Source: Caballeronia sordidicola
GTDB taxonomy: Bacteria; Pseudomonadota; Gammaproteobacteria; Burkholderiales; Burkholderiaceae
Length of the DNA: 64,000 nt
Reading direction: 5' to 3'
Assembly (NCBI RefSeq): GCF_001544455.2
Contig: NZ_FCOC02000017.1
Coordinates: forward strand, 1 to 64,000
In this document: in pieces, positions 41,616 to 51,347 of the stretch
Layout of the letters: each line of letters opens with the position of its first letter
Position numbering within the stretch: the first letter of the stretch is position 1
Program-made: the position numbers and the translations under genes
Notes under the pieces: model-generated
Database searches by the model: none
Seen by the model: only the letters and a program-made list of their open reading frames with translations
Told to the model about the DNA's origin: nothing

Positions 41616-43307
41616 CTACTCCAGACCGCGCTTCTTGAACGACTCGTCGATCTTCTTATCGACCTGCCTGCGCACGCCGTCTACGCTGAAGCTCGCCGGC
41701 CGCTGGCTTGGCGGGTATGCCACGAAGGTCTGCAGGAACGCCGAGGCCTTCAACGTAGCGATACCCGTCAGGTATGCGTTCTTCACGACCCAATCGTTGT
41801 ATTGATCCGACGTGATGTCCGCGCGCTCGTACGGATCCATGCGCAAGTTGAAGATCTTCGGCAAGCGCAAGCAGACAAGCGGGTCCTGCCAGATGTTCAA
41901 ATTACCCTTTGCCCGCTGCTCGCAGAATACGGCCTTCCACGCCATGCCCTCCGAATCCCAGCGCATGGCGACAAGCTGGCCGTCGTCATCGAAGTAATAG
42001 AACTCCGTGCGTGCGCCCTTGGGCGACTTGCCAGTGATATACGGCAACTGGTTGAAGCCATCGAGATGGTTCTTGAAACTGGCCCCGCCAGTTTTCGGCG
42101 ACCACCCTTTCAGTAGCCGATCCTTCACGCCACCATCGCCAGCCGCGGCGAGCAAGGTCGGGAACCAGTCGAGCCCGGAGAACATATCGTTCGCCACCGC
42201 GCCCGGCTTGATGACGCCCGGCCATCGAACCATTGCAGGGACTCGGAACGCGCCTTCCCAGTTCGAGTCTTTCTCGCTGCGAAATGGCGTGGTAGCGGCG
42301 TCCGGCCAGGAGAACTGGTTGGGTCCGTTGTCCGTCGTGTAGATCACGATGGTGTTCTTCGCGATATTCAAGTCATCCAGCAGCTTGAGCAGCTTGCCAA
42401 CGTCCTGATCGTGCTCCCACATGCCGTCGGCGTACTCGTTTCCGCGCATGCCGCTCTTACCCTTGAACTCTGGACGCACGTGAGTGAAGACGTGCATGCG
42501 CGTGAAGTTCATCCACACGAAGAACGGCGTACCCGCCTTGGCCTGCTTCGTGATGAAGTCGGCGGCTTTCTGGCCGGTTTCATCGTCGATGGTTTCCATC
42601 CGTTTTTCGTTGAGCGGACCTGTGTCTTCAACCTTGCCGTCAGCGGTGCTGTGAATCACGCCACGCGGAGAAAAGTTCTTGACGTAAGGGTCGTTCTTGT
42701 CGGTTGGCCAGTAGTCGCGGTCGGGTTCTTCTTCCGCATTCAGGTGATACAGGTTGCCGTAGAACTCGTCGAAACCATGGTTGGTCGGAAGGTACTCGTT
42801 CTTGTCGCCAAGATGATTCTTGCCGAACTGGCCGGTCGCGTAACCCAGCGGCTTGAGCGCCTGCGCAATCGTGATGTCGCCTTTTTGCAGGCCAACAGGT
42901 GCGCCCGGTGCGCCGACTTTCGACAACCCGGTACGCAGTGGACTCTGGCCTGTAATGAACGACGAGCGCCCGGCCGTGCAACTGTTCTCCGCATAGTAGT
43001 CCGTGAACATCATGCCTTCCGCCGCGATCCGGTCGATGTTCGGCGTCTTGTAGCCCACCACGCCGTGCGAATAGGCGCTGATATTCGTCTGGCCGACATC
43101 GTCGCCGAAGATCACCAGAATGTTCGGCTTGGACGAACTTTGGCTGGCAGGTTTGGCCGTGCTCGTTGCAGCGGGTGCGGCAGGTTTGACCGCGCCCTGC
43201 GTCTGCGCGGTCAATCTGGTGGGCGGCACCACCAGTGCAACAATTGCGGCGAGGGCGACAAGCGACACCCCCAGGGCATAGCGCCCTTTTCGAAAGAACG
43301 GTCTCAT
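41616..43307 (-). CDS. Cys-type sulfatase (arylsulfatase family)
   Basis: A 563-aa exported enzyme that should hydrolyse a sulfate (or phosphonate) ester. The active site is CTAGR (Cys110, Arg114), the substrate of formylglycine-generating enzyme, which converts this Cys to formylglycine. The metal site residues are present (IFGDDVGQTN near 67, and DNGPNQF). GKNHLGDK supplies the Lys and His. Signal/anchor ALGVSLVALAAIVALVV precedes a linker. ATG 43307 follows TGGAGC. The required activating enzyme is encoded two genes upstream in the same operon. The natural ester is unknown. Confidence 0.88.
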   Translation of the reverse strand: MRPFFRKGRYALGVSLVALAAIVALVVPPTRLTAQTQGAVKPAAPAATSTAKPASQSSSKPNILVIFGDDVGQTNISAYSHGVVGYKTPNIDRIAAEGMMFTDYYAENSCTAGRSSFITGQSPLRTGLSKVGAPGAPVGLQKGDITIAQALKPLGYATGQFGKNHLGDKNEYLPTNHGFDEFYGNLYHLNAEEEPDRDYWPTDKNDPYVKNFSPRGVIHSTADGKVEDTGPLNEKRMETIDDETGQKAADFITKQAKAGTPFFVWMNFTRMHVFTHVRPEFKGKSGMRGNEYADGMWEHDQDVGKLLKLLDDLNIAKNTIVIYTTDNGPNQFSWPDAATTPFRSEKDSNWEGAFRVPAMVRWPGVIKPGAVANDMFSGLDWFPTLLAAAGDGGVKDRLLKGWSPKTGGASFKNHLDGFNQLPYITGKSPKGARTEFYYFDDDGQLVAMRWDSEGMAWKAVFCEQRAKGNLNIWQDPLVCLRLPKIFNLRMDPYERADITSDQYNDWVVKNAYLTGIATLKASAFLQTFVAYPPSQRPASFSVDGVRRQVDKKIDESFKKRGLE

Positions 43308-43422
43308 CGTGTTGCTCCATGACGTCATTGCCAGTCACTGCTTCTCGTTCATAAAACGATGCCGCATGACCTGATCGATCGCGTGTCGCTTGCCGATCGT
43401 TTTTGCTGCTGCATACCACTAC

Positions 43423-44478
43423 TTATTGCTGATATTTCGCAGGCGGATAGATGGTCTGCCAGTCGTCCTTCATGCTCACTACGGTCCAGCCGTTTGCCAC
43501 GGCTTCGTCCCACGCTTTATCGAGCTTGCCGATCTTCGATTGGCGGTCATACGCGAACTCGCGGGCGGCATCATCGTGATGCAGCAGCAGCGCGAGATGC
43601 GGACCCGTTCCTGCCGCCGTGTACTGCAGCATCTGAAGGTCTCCATCTGAATTGCCGAACGCGAGGATCGGTTTGCGCCCGATGTTCCGGTAGATGCCGA
43701 CGGGCTTGCCCGGACCGTCATCGATGAAATCGAGCTTCGGTATGCGCGTGAGCGTGGGCTTGCCATTGACCAGTTCGTACTTCACAACCTGACTCGATCC
43801 AATGACTTGCTCGGGCGGTATGCCATAAACTTTCTCCGCCCACGGACGCATGAATTCGATCGTTCCGCCCGAAACAATGAAGGTCTTGAATCCGTTCGCC
43901 CGCAAATAGCGGAGCAGTTCTAGCTGCGGCTGGTACACGAGCTCCGTGTAAGGACGATCGAATTTCGGATGCCGCGCTGTTGCAAGCCATTCGCGGATGG
44001 TCTTGTCGTAGTCATCCACGCTCATGCCGCTGTTTGCCATCGCGACCAGTTGCAGCAACTCTTTTTGATGACTCGCGAGCCCGCCGTAATCCTTGTCTGC
44101 CAGCGCCTTGAACGCCGGGTTGTTTTTCCATTCCGGATGGCTCGGCGCCGCTGCCTTGACCTGATCCAGCAAGAAGACGAACTGGAAGTACAACGGCTGT
44201 TCGCTCCACAACGTGCCATCGTTATCGAATACGGCAACACGGTCGGCCGCCGGTACGAAATCCGGCGAACCTTCGCGCGTGACGTCCGCCACGAACCTGG
44301 TGATGCTCTGCTTGGCCGGACCGTCCCTCCATGAGGGGAGCGCGCCGGACGCCGCCACTGGCGCAGTGCCGCTTGCCTGGTCTTGGCCCGCGCAGCCCGC
44401 GAGGCAGAGCGCGACAAGTGCTGCGCCAGCGCATCCGGAGATGCGGGTCAGCCATTGGCGTCGGGTAAGAAGATGCAT
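43423..44478 (-). CDS. HAD-family phosphatase lipoprotein
   Basis: A 351-aa phosphoserine-phosphatase-like HAD protein. The nucleophile motif is VFDNDGTLWSEQP, motif II is FIVSGGT, and motif III/IV is KPILAFGNSDGDLQML. The N-terminus is a lipoprotein signal with lipobox LAGC (VALCLAGCAG), so it sits in the periplasm on a membrane. I start at ATG 44478; ATG 44562 would add a long basic extension. Sandwiched between the sulfatase and the formylglycine-generating enzyme genes, it probably acts on the same compound, for example removing a phosphate. Confidence 0.83.
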   Translation of the reverse strand: MHLLTRRQWLTRISGCAGAALVALCLAGCAGQDQASGTAPVAASGALPSWRDGPAKQSITRFVADVTREGSPDFVPAADRVAVFDNDGTLWSEQPLYFQFVFLLDQVKAAAPSHPEWKNNPAFKALADKDYGGLASHQKELLQLVAMANSGMSVDDYDKTIREWLATARHPKFDRPYTELVYQPQLELLRYLRANGFKTFIVSGGTIEFMRPWAEKVYGIPPEQVIGSSQVVKYELVNGKPTLTRIPKLDFIDDGPGKPVGIYRNIGRKPILAFGNSDGDLQMLQYTAAGTGPHLALLLHHDDAAREFAYDRQSKIGKLDKAWDEAVANGWTVVSMKDDWQTIYPPAKYQQ

Positions 44479-44570
44479 CAAGCGTGTCCATCCGAGGTAA
44501 TGCGATTCCCTGACCGGAGAAAACAGCGTTTTGGATCGCGCTATGGCGTGGCTCGCCTGCATGGGTATGT

Positions 44571-45803
44571 TCAGCCGCCAGGGATATCGGCGCGTGCCAA
44601 CTGCTGGCGTTTATGCAGATCCGCCCAGGTGCTCTCGTCCATGACGAGCCTGAAACCGAGATGCGACATGCTGTTATAAGGATCGGTGCCGCGCCGCGCG
44701 CTTGGCCGGTAACTCAGGCAATAGTCTTCGTTGCACAGAAAAGAACCGCCTCGCGTGACCCGCTTGGGTGCGGCCACCGGCACGCCGGCATCGGCGGGAT
44801 CCCACGAATCCCCGGGCCCCACGGGGTTCTCGATCACGCCCGCACTCGTCGCCTCGCGCCTGAACTGATCCGCCCGGTACCAGTCCGCAACCCATTGCCA
44901 CGCGTTGCCGGTCATGTCGGAGAGGCCGTAGCCATTGGCCGGGAACGTGCCGACAGGACTCGTTCCCACCGCACCGCCCGCCTTGGGATTGACGACCGGG
45001 AAGGACTGCGGCTGCTGGCCTTGCCACACATTGGCCATCTGCTTGCCACCGGGCGCGAACTGGTTGCCCCATGCATAGGTGGCCTGCTCAAGACCGCCTC
45101 GTGCGGCGAATTCCCACTCCGCCTCGGTAGGCAGGCGCTTGCCAGCCCACTTCGCATAGGCCTGCGCGTCTTCATACGAAACCTGCACGACCGGGTGATC
45201 GTCTTTTCCCGCGATGCTGCTGTCCGGACCTGTCGGATGGCGCCAGTCCGCGCCGGGCACATAGCGCCACCAGCGCGAATAATCTTCCAGCGGCACAGGC
45301 TGACCCGTGCCGACAAAAACCATCGCACCCGCTACCAACGCGCTGTCAGGCGGTCGCGGCGTCCCCGGCGGAAGTTGAACTTTCAACGTGTCCCAATCGG
45401 GCTTTTTCTCCGCAGTCGTGACGTAGCCGGTTGCTTTCACAAACGCGGCGAACTGGGCATTGGTGACATGATGACGATCCATCCAGAAGCCATGCACGCG
45501 TACCTTATGCGCCGGACGTTCGTTGGCCTGCGCCTGCTTTGAGTCGCTTCCCATCTCGAACTGACCGCCCGGAACCCACGCCATTTCGAGCGGACCGCGG
45601 GAACCGTCGCCGAAAACAATCTGCGGGTGGGGTGTCTCGTGCGACTTCACGGCCAGACTGACGGCCGCGCCCACGACTGCCGGCGCGAGGACCAGCAACG
45701 CTCCCCAAAAAACCAGCTTCCGATAAGACCTGGCAATGCGCGATGGTCGCTGACCGGTGTTTGCAGTGACTGATTTGGCCGAAACGGGCTTGCGTACGCT
45801 CAT
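44571..45803 (-). CDS. Formylglycine-generating enzyme (SUMF1 type), membrane anchored
   Basis: A 410-aa protein. One N-terminal membrane helix (LVFWGALLVLAPAVVGAAVS) is followed by the FGE-sulfatase domain, with MAWVPGGQFEMGSD, KRLPTEAEWEFAARGG and GNAWQWVADWY. Both catalytic Cys are present (GGSFLCNEDYCLSYR, Cys357 and Cys362) with the same spacing as human C336/C341, so it is a true oxygen- and copper-dependent FGE and not a degenerate SUMF relative. It should activate the sulfatase encoded two genes downstream. ATG 45803 has GAGAGAAC upstream. First gene of the operon. Confidence 0.88.
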   Translation of the reverse strand: MSVRKPVSAKSVTANTGQRPSRIARSYRKLVFWGALLVLAPAVVGAAVSLAVKSHETPHPQIVFGDGSRGPLEMAWVPGGQFEMGSDSKQAQANERPAHKVRVHGFWMDRHHVTNAQFAAFVKATGYVTTAEKKPDWDTLKVQLPPGTPRPPDSALVAGAMVFVGTGQPVPLEDYSRWWRYVPGADWRHPTGPDSSIAGKDDHPVVQVSYEDAQAYAKWAGKRLPTEAEWEFAARGGLEQATYAWGNQFAPGGKQMANVWQGQQPQSFPVVNPKAGGAVGTSPVGTFPANGYGLSDMTGNAWQWVADWYRADQFRREATSAGVIENPVGPGDSWDPADAGVPVAAPKRVTRGGSFLCNEDYCLSYRPSARRGTDPYNSMSHLGFRLVMDESTWADLHKRQQLARADIPGG

Positions 45804-46282
45804 GGCTTGTTCTCTCGCACGGGTTCGACGTCTTGTGTCGACCAACGTCAAACGTTCCGCAGGTTTTTGAATATTCGGCGGATGAAATTACAGATTTCCA
45901 TTACGAAAATTAAATTAGCATTTCTAATAATTTGAATTTAACCATTGAAAATGCCGGCTTTATTCGTGGCGGCAATCTCTCGCCCCGAGGTTTCTTTCGA
46001 GAAGAAAAAAGAAGCGGAAGATTTTGGCGCACGCTCCATCGCGCCCGCTTAAAGAGGCGCTTTAAGCGATGCCCATTCCATTTTGCTGTTCTGACGTCGC
46101 CGTCATCAGTAGTCACCAATCTCATATTTGCCAAGCGCAAGCAACAACTTTTCCGCGACATTTAGTGGATTTTTCAGGAGCCGCTGAATCTTTGACGAAG
46201 CGCGCCGCGTGCATTAACGTCCATAAGGACAAGCGGTAACAGCCTGACCACCGGAAGTGAAACGATCAGGGGATTAAAAACC
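45804..46282. other. Divergent promoter region before moxR
   Basis: About 480 bases between the FGE operon and the moxR operon. It is AT-rich around 45890-45960. A perfect 9-base dyad CGCTTAAAG / CTTTAAGCG with 5-base spacer lies at 46046-46068. Short open frames here have no ribosome binding sites. Confidence 0.5.
46046..46068. promoter_or_regulatory. Dyad upstream of moxR
   Basis: Arms CGCTTAAAG and CTTTAAGCG around AGGCG, about 215 bases before the moxR start. No T-run, so an operator is more likely than a terminator. Confidence 0.35.
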
Positions 46283-47242
46283 ATGCGTGAAACGATCCTG
46301 CGCTTCGAGGCCAGTGTTTGCGAGGCGATAGTCGGCCAGGAAGCCGTGGTTCGCCAGATCCTGATAGCGCTTCTTGCCGACGGTCACGTGCTGATCGAAA
46401 GCTTGCCCGGTCTTGCGAAGACGCGCACGGTCAAGGCGATCGCAACTCGGCTGGCGGCGAGCATGAGCCGCATCCAGTTCACGCCTGACTTGCTTCCATC
46501 AGACATCACTGGCGCCGAGACGCTGTTGCAATCCGGCTCGGAAAGAACGCTGAGCTTCCAGCCCGGACCCATATTCGGCAACCTGATTCTGGCCGATGAA
46601 ATCAATCGCGCGCCCGCCAAGGTCCAGTCGGCGTTGCTGGAAGCAATGGAAGAGCGGCAGATATCGGTTGCGGGAAAAACGCACAGGATGCCTGAACTGT
46701 TCCTGGTCATGGCAACGCAAAATCCAATAGAACAGGAAGGAACGTATCCGCTGCCTGAAGCGCAGATGGACCGTTTTCTCTTCAAGGTGCTGATCACGTA
46801 TCCGTCGCCGGAGAGCGAGCGCGAGATGTTGCGGATGCTCAGGCGCGAAAGCAACGACGTGCCCCGGATCACAGAGACGCTCTCGCAGGATGTCATCTTC
46901 GCGGTGCGCCGTGCCGTTCGGCAAATCACAGTTTCGCCTGCTATTGACGAATACATCGTGTCGCTTGTCAACGCAACGCGGCATGGCGGAGAGATCGATC
47001 CGGATCTCGGCAAATGGATCGAGATTGGCGCAAGTCCGCGCGGCGCGATTGGCCTTGACCGCGCGAGCCGCGTGCATGCGTGGCTGCAGGGTCGTACCTA
47101 CGTCACACCCGACGATGTCCGCGCCGTTATCCATCCTGTGCTGCGTCACCGGCTGATTCTTTCCTACGATGCCAACGCTGACAACATCGGCGCTGACCAC
47201 GTGATCGATCGTCTCATCGAACGTGTTGCCGTAGCAGCGTAA
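46283..47242 (+). CDS. moxR: MoxR-family AAA+ ATPase
   Basis: A 319-aa cytoplasmic ATPase that works as a chaperone for the VWA proteins of its operon. P-loop ESLPGLAKTR (41-47 core), Walker B LILADEINRAPAKVQSALLE and sensor 1 MATQNPIEQEGTYPL are intact. It is the first gene of a six-gene Bat operon (moxR, DUF58, DUF4381, VWA, VWA/TPR, BatD). Such operons support envelope stress or oxidative stress tolerance. Confidence 0.92.
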   Translation: MRETILRFEASVCEAIVGQEAVVRQILIALLADGHVLIESLPGLAKTRTVKAIATRLAASMSRIQFTPDLLPSDITGAETLLQSGSERTLSFQPGPIFGNLILADEINRAPAKVQSALLEAMEERQISVAGKTHRMPELFLVMATQNPIEQEGTYPLPEAQMDRFLFKVLITYPSPESEREMLRMLRRESNDVPRITETLSQDVIFAVRRAVRQITVSPAIDEYIVSLVNATRHGGEIDPDLGKWIEIGASPRGAIGLDRASRVHAWLQGRTYVTPDDVRAVIHPVLRHRLILSYDANADNIGADHVIDRLIERVAVAA

Positions 47243-47272
47243 AGACCAGCTTTAGACGCGGGAGCACTAATC

Positions 47273-48235
47273 ATGGCCGTGACATCCGAATCCGACATTG
47301 GCCGCGTGTATGTAGACGCTGCGCATCTCGCGCGTCTCGAGTTTCGTGCGCATGGCTTGAGTTTCGTTGCACCCGCGCCGGTATCGAGCATCCTGTCGGG
47401 AAGTCATGCGTCCCGGTTGCGCGGACGCGGCCTCAACTTCGAGGAGATTCGCAGTTATCTTCCCGGCGACGATATTCGTCACATCGACTGGAAGGTGTCG
47501 TTGCGTCTGGGCAAGGCGCAAATTCGCGCTTATACGGAAGAGCGCGACCGGCCGCTGCTGGTTGTTGTCGACCAGCGCATGAGCATGTTCTTTGGTTCGA
47601 GCCGCGCGTTCAAGTCGGTGGTCGCGGCAGAGGTTGCGGCGCTCGCCGTATGGATGGGGTTTGCATCGGGCGACCGCGTGGGCGGCGTGATCTTCGACGA
47701 CAACAACGTTGTCCGCATCCGCCCATTGCGCAGCCGCAGCCGCATCAAGGTGCTGTTTGGCGTCCTAGCCAGGATGAACCAGGCGCTGCATGCCGATAGC
47801 GCCACAAGGACGAATTACGCTCAGCTCGACGCCGCGCTTCAAGGCGTGCTGCAACTTGCGGGACACGACTACCTGATTTGCATCGCGAGCGATTTTGCGG
47901 GCGCGACCGAGCGCACCCGCAAGCTTTTGCGGCAGCTATCCAGGCACAACGACGTCATCGCGGCGATGGTCTACGACCCGCTTTGGCAGCGCATGCCGGA
48001 GCATCGCGCCCTGGTGATCAGTGAAGGGCAGTTGCAGGTCGAATTGCGCATCGAGCAGGAGAAGGTGAGGACGCCGCTTGCCGGGTTGTTCAAGGATCGT
48101 ACTGACGAAGTCGCGGCGTTATTGCGATCGAGTGGCGTGCCGTTGATGGCGTTATCGACCGATGAACCTGCCGTTGAACAGGTCCGGCGCCTGTTCGGCG
48201 AACGTGCGCATCCGGCGCTTGCGAGCGGCTTATGA
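47273..48235 (+). CDS. DUF58 protein
   Basis: A 320-aa VWA-like protein with GRGLNFEEIRSYLPGDDIR then HIDWKVSLRLGKAQIRAYTE, the DUF58 signature, and a vWA-like DQRMSMFFG strand. It is the usual second gene of MoxR/Bat operons. It starts 30 bases after moxR, and its stop overlaps the next start. Confidence 0.9.
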   Translation: MAVTSESDIGRVYVDAAHLARLEFRAHGLSFVAPAPVSSILSGSHASRLRGRGLNFEEIRSYLPGDDIRHIDWKVSLRLGKAQIRAYTEERDRPLLVVVDQRMSMFFGSSRAFKSVVAAEVAALAVWMGFASGDRVGGVIFDDNNVVRIRPLRSRSRIKVLFGVLARMNQALHADSATRTNYAQLDAALQGVLQLAGHDYLICIASDFAGATERTRKLLRQLSRHNDVIAAMVYDPLWQRMPEHRALVISEGQLQVELRIEQEKVRTPLAGLFKDRTDEVAALLRSSGVPLMALSTDEPAVEQVRRLFGERAHPALASGL

Positions 48236-48759
48236 ACGGCCCGCAAAACGCGTCGCTCAAGCCTGCGGACACACCCGTCGCGCTCAGTACGCTGCAGGAA
48301 TTGCCACTGCCGCAACCGGCTTCCTGGGCGCCTCAAACGCCCGGGTGGCTGGCGGTTGGCATCGTACTGATTCTGCTTGCGCTTTGGGTTGCGTGGGCAG
48401 GATGGCGTCGGCACAGGAGGGAGCGGTATCGGCGGGCGGCGTTGGAGGAACTCAAGCAGATTGAAGCGACTCTGGACGATGAGTCGCGCCGCGCCGTTGC
48501 GCTTGCGGCGATTCCCGCGCTCATCAAACGGACCTCGCTCGCTGCCATGCCGAAAGAGCACGTTGCTGCTTTGAGCGGCAACGAATGGCTCGCGTTTCTC
48601 AAGCGGACGAACGGGCGTTTCGATGAACGCAGCGGTGCGCTCCTGACCGTGATGAGCTACGCACCCGCTGAAGAAATCGCGGCGCTTTCGAAGAACGAAA
48701 TCGATACGCTGCTAAGCGCCACGCGCGACTGGATCCAGCGCCATCATGTGGAAATTTGA
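48232..48759 (+). CDS. DUF4381 membrane protein
   Basis: A 175-aa protein with one membrane helix (WLAVGIVLILLALWVAWAGW near 40-60) and a cytoplasmic helical tail with LIKRTSLAAMPKEHVAALSG and WLAFLKRTNG, the DUF4381 pattern. It overlaps DUF58 by 4 bases and the next VWA gene by 14 bases. Confidence 0.88.
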   Translation: MNGPQNASLKPADTPVALSTLQELPLPQPASWAPQTPGWLAVGIVLILLALWVAWAGWRRHRRERYRRAALEELKQIEATLDDESRRAVALAAIPALIKRTSLAAMPKEHVAALSGNEWLAFLKRTNGRFDERSGALLTVMSYAPAEEIAALSKNEIDTLLSATRDWIQRHHVEI

Positions 48760-49768
48760 CTTCCCGTGGATGTTCCTGTTGCTGCCCATACCGCTGATCG
48801 TATGGTGGTCCGTGCCCGCGTGGCGCACGACGACATCGGCGATCCGCATGCCATTTTTCCACGAGATGGCGCAAGCGGCGGGCGAGGAACCCGCGCCCGG
48901 CGGCGTGCGTTTGAGACGCAACATCTTGCAGCGCCTGACCATGCCGCTGCTCTGGGTGCTGCTTGTCACGGCTGCGGCGAAGCCGGTGTTTGTCGAACCG
49001 CCTGTCACTCACGACGAACCCGCGCGAGACCTGATGCTCGCAATCGATCTGTCCGAATCCATGAGCACGCGCGACTTCGTGAACGCAGTAACCGGTGAAC
49101 GCATGGACCGGCTGACGGCGGTTAAAAGTGTGGTGAGAGACTTTGTGGCAAAGCGCAAAGGGGATCGCATTGGCGTGGTGGTATTCGGCGAGGCGGCCTA
49201 TCCGCAAGCGCCGCTGACGCTCGATCACGACAGCGTTCTTCTACTGCTCAACCAGATGCAGATCGGCATGGCGGGTCCCCGTACGGCCATTGGCGATGCT
49301 ATCGGCCTGACAGTGAAGCTGATGGACAAGTCACAGGCCCAGGAGAAAATGCTGATCCTGCTGACCGATGGCAACGACACCAGCAGCGCCATTCCGCCCG
49401 AACGCGCAGCGGATATTGCGAAGAATCACAAGCTGGTGATCCACACCATAGGCATAGGCGACCCGAGCGCGACGGGCGAAGACAAAGTCGATCTCGATGC
49501 GTTGAAGCGCATCGCGGATATCACCGGTGGCCAGTCGTTTCACGCGCTGGGCAATCCGCAGGAACTCGCGGACGTGTACACGACGCTCGACAGGATGACG
49601 CCCGAAAAAGTGAAGCGCGAGACGTATCGTCCGCAGCGCGATTTCTTCTGGATACCGCTTGCAGTCGCGCTATTGCTGCTCACGCTATACCACTGCCTGG
49701 CGTTGCTGCTTGCCGTACTTCGCGCGCCGCGCCACGAACAGGTCAAAGGTGCGGCGCATGGAAATTGA
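48746..49768 (+). CDS. BatA-like VWA membrane protein
   Basis: A 340-aa protein with two N-terminal membrane segments, a vWA domain with intact MIDAS (AIDLSESMSTRDF; then TDGNDTSSAIP) and a C-terminal membrane helix (FWIPLAVALLLLTLYHC). It should bind a divalent cation and partner the MoxR complex. Overlaps the DUF4381 gene and the next gene. Confidence 0.9.
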   Translation: MWKFDFPWMFLLLPIPLIVWWSVPAWRTTTSAIRMPFFHEMAQAAGEEPAPGGVRLRRNILQRLTMPLLWVLLVTAAAKPVFVEPPVTHDEPARDLMLAIDLSESMSTRDFVNAVTGERMDRLTAVKSVVRDFVAKRKGDRIGVVVFGEAAYPQAPLTLDHDSVLLLLNQMQIGMAGPRTAIGDAIGLTVKLMDKSQAQEKMLILLTDGNDTSSAIPPERAADIAKNHKLVIHTIGIGDPSATGEDKVDLDALKRIADITGGQSFHALGNPQELADVYTTLDRMTPEKVKRETYRPQRDFFWIPLAVALLLLTLYHCLALLLAVLRAPRHEQVKGAAHGN

Positions 49769-51347
49769 CCTCACCGCTTTCCATTTCCTGCGGCCTTATT
49801 GGTTGTGGCTGCTCGTTCCGGCTGTGCTGCTGCCGGTCTGCTGGCATCGGCGAAATAGCGCGCGCGCGCGTTGGCGCGCCATCATTTCGCCCGCGCTGCT
49901 TGAACATCTGATTGTGGGCGACGCAGCGCGCCGACGGATCAAGCCAGTTCATGCGCTTGCCGTGTTTATCGGCGTGGCGGCCGTGGCGGTGGCCGGCCCG
50001 ACGTGGCAGCAAGAGCGCCGGCCGTTCAATCAGGACAAGGCGCCCCTTGTGATCGTGCTGGAGCTTGCCCATTCCATGGATGCAACGGACGTGGCGCCAA
50101 CGCGGCTGGAGCGCGCCAAGCAAAAGGTGCTCGACCTCGCGAATGCGCGCAAGGGCGCGCGCACGGGGCTCGTGGTGTTCGCGTCCACGGCGCATCTCGT
50201 CGTGCCGCCAACCGAAGATCCAGCCATGCTCGAGTTGTACTTGCCAGCGCTCACGCCCGCCGTCATGCCACGCGATGGCAAGAATGCGAATGCGGGCCTC
50301 GAGATCGCGGAGCAACTCCTCGCGAGGGATCCGGTGGCGGGAACGATCGTTTTTATCAGCGACGGTTTCGATCCAAATCATGCCGATGCATTCGTTGCGA
50401 AGGCCACGCAGTCGCATCATCAGCTTCTCTGGCTCGCAGTTGGAACGGAGGATGGCGGCGCGATTCGCGGCGCGAACGGCGCGCTCACACTGGGCTCCGA
50501 CGGTCTGCCCATCATGGGTACATTCGATGCCGAAGGCATCCGCAAAGTGGCGCACGACGCAGGCATTCCGCTCGCGAGCGTGCGCGCAGACAGCGATGAC
50601 GTCGCGTGGGTGCAGCGCCGCGCGCAGACGTGGCTCGCTGAAGCCGACGAATCGAAACGAACTCCGCGCTGGAAAGAGACGGGCTATTGGCTTGTCATGC
50701 CATTGCTCGTACTCGGGGCTTTAGGTTTTCGCCGGGGCTGGACGGTCAAATGGCTGCCGGCCGTGTTGGTTGCATTCTCCTTCAGCGCTGCCCCTCGCGA
50801 TGCGCAAGCGGCATCGTGGAACTGGGTGGACTTATTCGCCACGCACGATCAACAAGGCCGCTGGTATTTCGAACACGCGGATTTCAAGGCGGCCGCTCAA
50901 CACTTCGATGATCCTTTGTGGAAGGGCCGCGCGCTGTATCTGGCGGGCGATTTCAGCGGCGCGCTCGAGGCCTTTTCCAGGCTGAAGACTGCGCAGTCGT
51001 ATTTCTACATAGGCAACACGCTGGCGCATCTGGAAGACTATCCGTCCGCAATCAAGGCCTACGACAAAGCGCTGACGCTCAAGCCCGACATGCGCGAGGC
51101 GGCATTCAACCGCGACCTGCTCAAGAAGCTTTTAGCGAAACCCAAGCAAGATCCGCAACAAGACGAAGAGGACGAAGAATCGGACGACATAAAGATCGAA
51201 AAGAAGAAGGGCAAGATTGAGCAGAGCACGCTCATTGCCGTTCCGGCAGAGGACGTATGGATGCGCAATCTGAATACGTCGCCGGCTGCGTTTTTGCATC
51301 GGCGGTTCGAGCAGGAATCCGACGCCAACTCCGCGAGCGCGCCATGA
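49758..51347 (+). CDS. BatB/BatC-like VWA-TPR protein with degenerate MIDAS
   Basis: A 529-aa protein. N-terminal membrane helices, a vWA domain (about 95-290), two membrane helices (about 310-350) and a TPR region (YFYIGNTLAHLEDYPSAIKA) with an acidic/basic tail. The MIDAS loop reads VIVLELAHSMDATDV: the usual DxSxS is Glu102-Leu-Ala-His-Ser106, so the first Asp and first Ser are replaced and metal binding may be weakened. It combines parts of BatB and BatC in one chain. ATG 49758 overlaps the previous gene; an earlier frame start at 49659 is inside the previous CDS. Confidence 0.85.
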   Translation: MEIDLTAFHFLRPYWLWLLVPAVLLPVCWHRRNSARARWRAIISPALLEHLIVGDAARRRIKPVHALAVFIGVAAVAVAGPTWQQERRPFNQDKAPLVIVLELAHSMDATDVAPTRLERAKQKVLDLANARKGARTGLVVFASTAHLVVPPTEDPAMLELYLPALTPAVMPRDGKNANAGLEIAEQLLARDPVAGTIVFISDGFDPNHADAFVAKATQSHHQLLWLAVGTEDGGAIRGANGALTLGSDGLPIMGTFDAEGIRKVAHDAGIPLASVRADSDDVAWVQRRAQTWLAEADESKRTPRWKETGYWLVMPLLVLGALGFRRGWTVKWLPAVLVAFSFSAAPRDAQAASWNWVDLFATHDQQGRWYFEHADFKAAAQHFDDPLWKGRALYLAGDFSGALEAFSRLKTAQSYFYIGNTLAHLEDYPSAIKAYDKALTLKPDMREAAFNRDLLKKLLAKPKQDPQQDEEDEESDDIKIEKKKGKIEQSTLIAVPAEDVWMRNLNTSPAAFLHRRFEQESDANSASAP

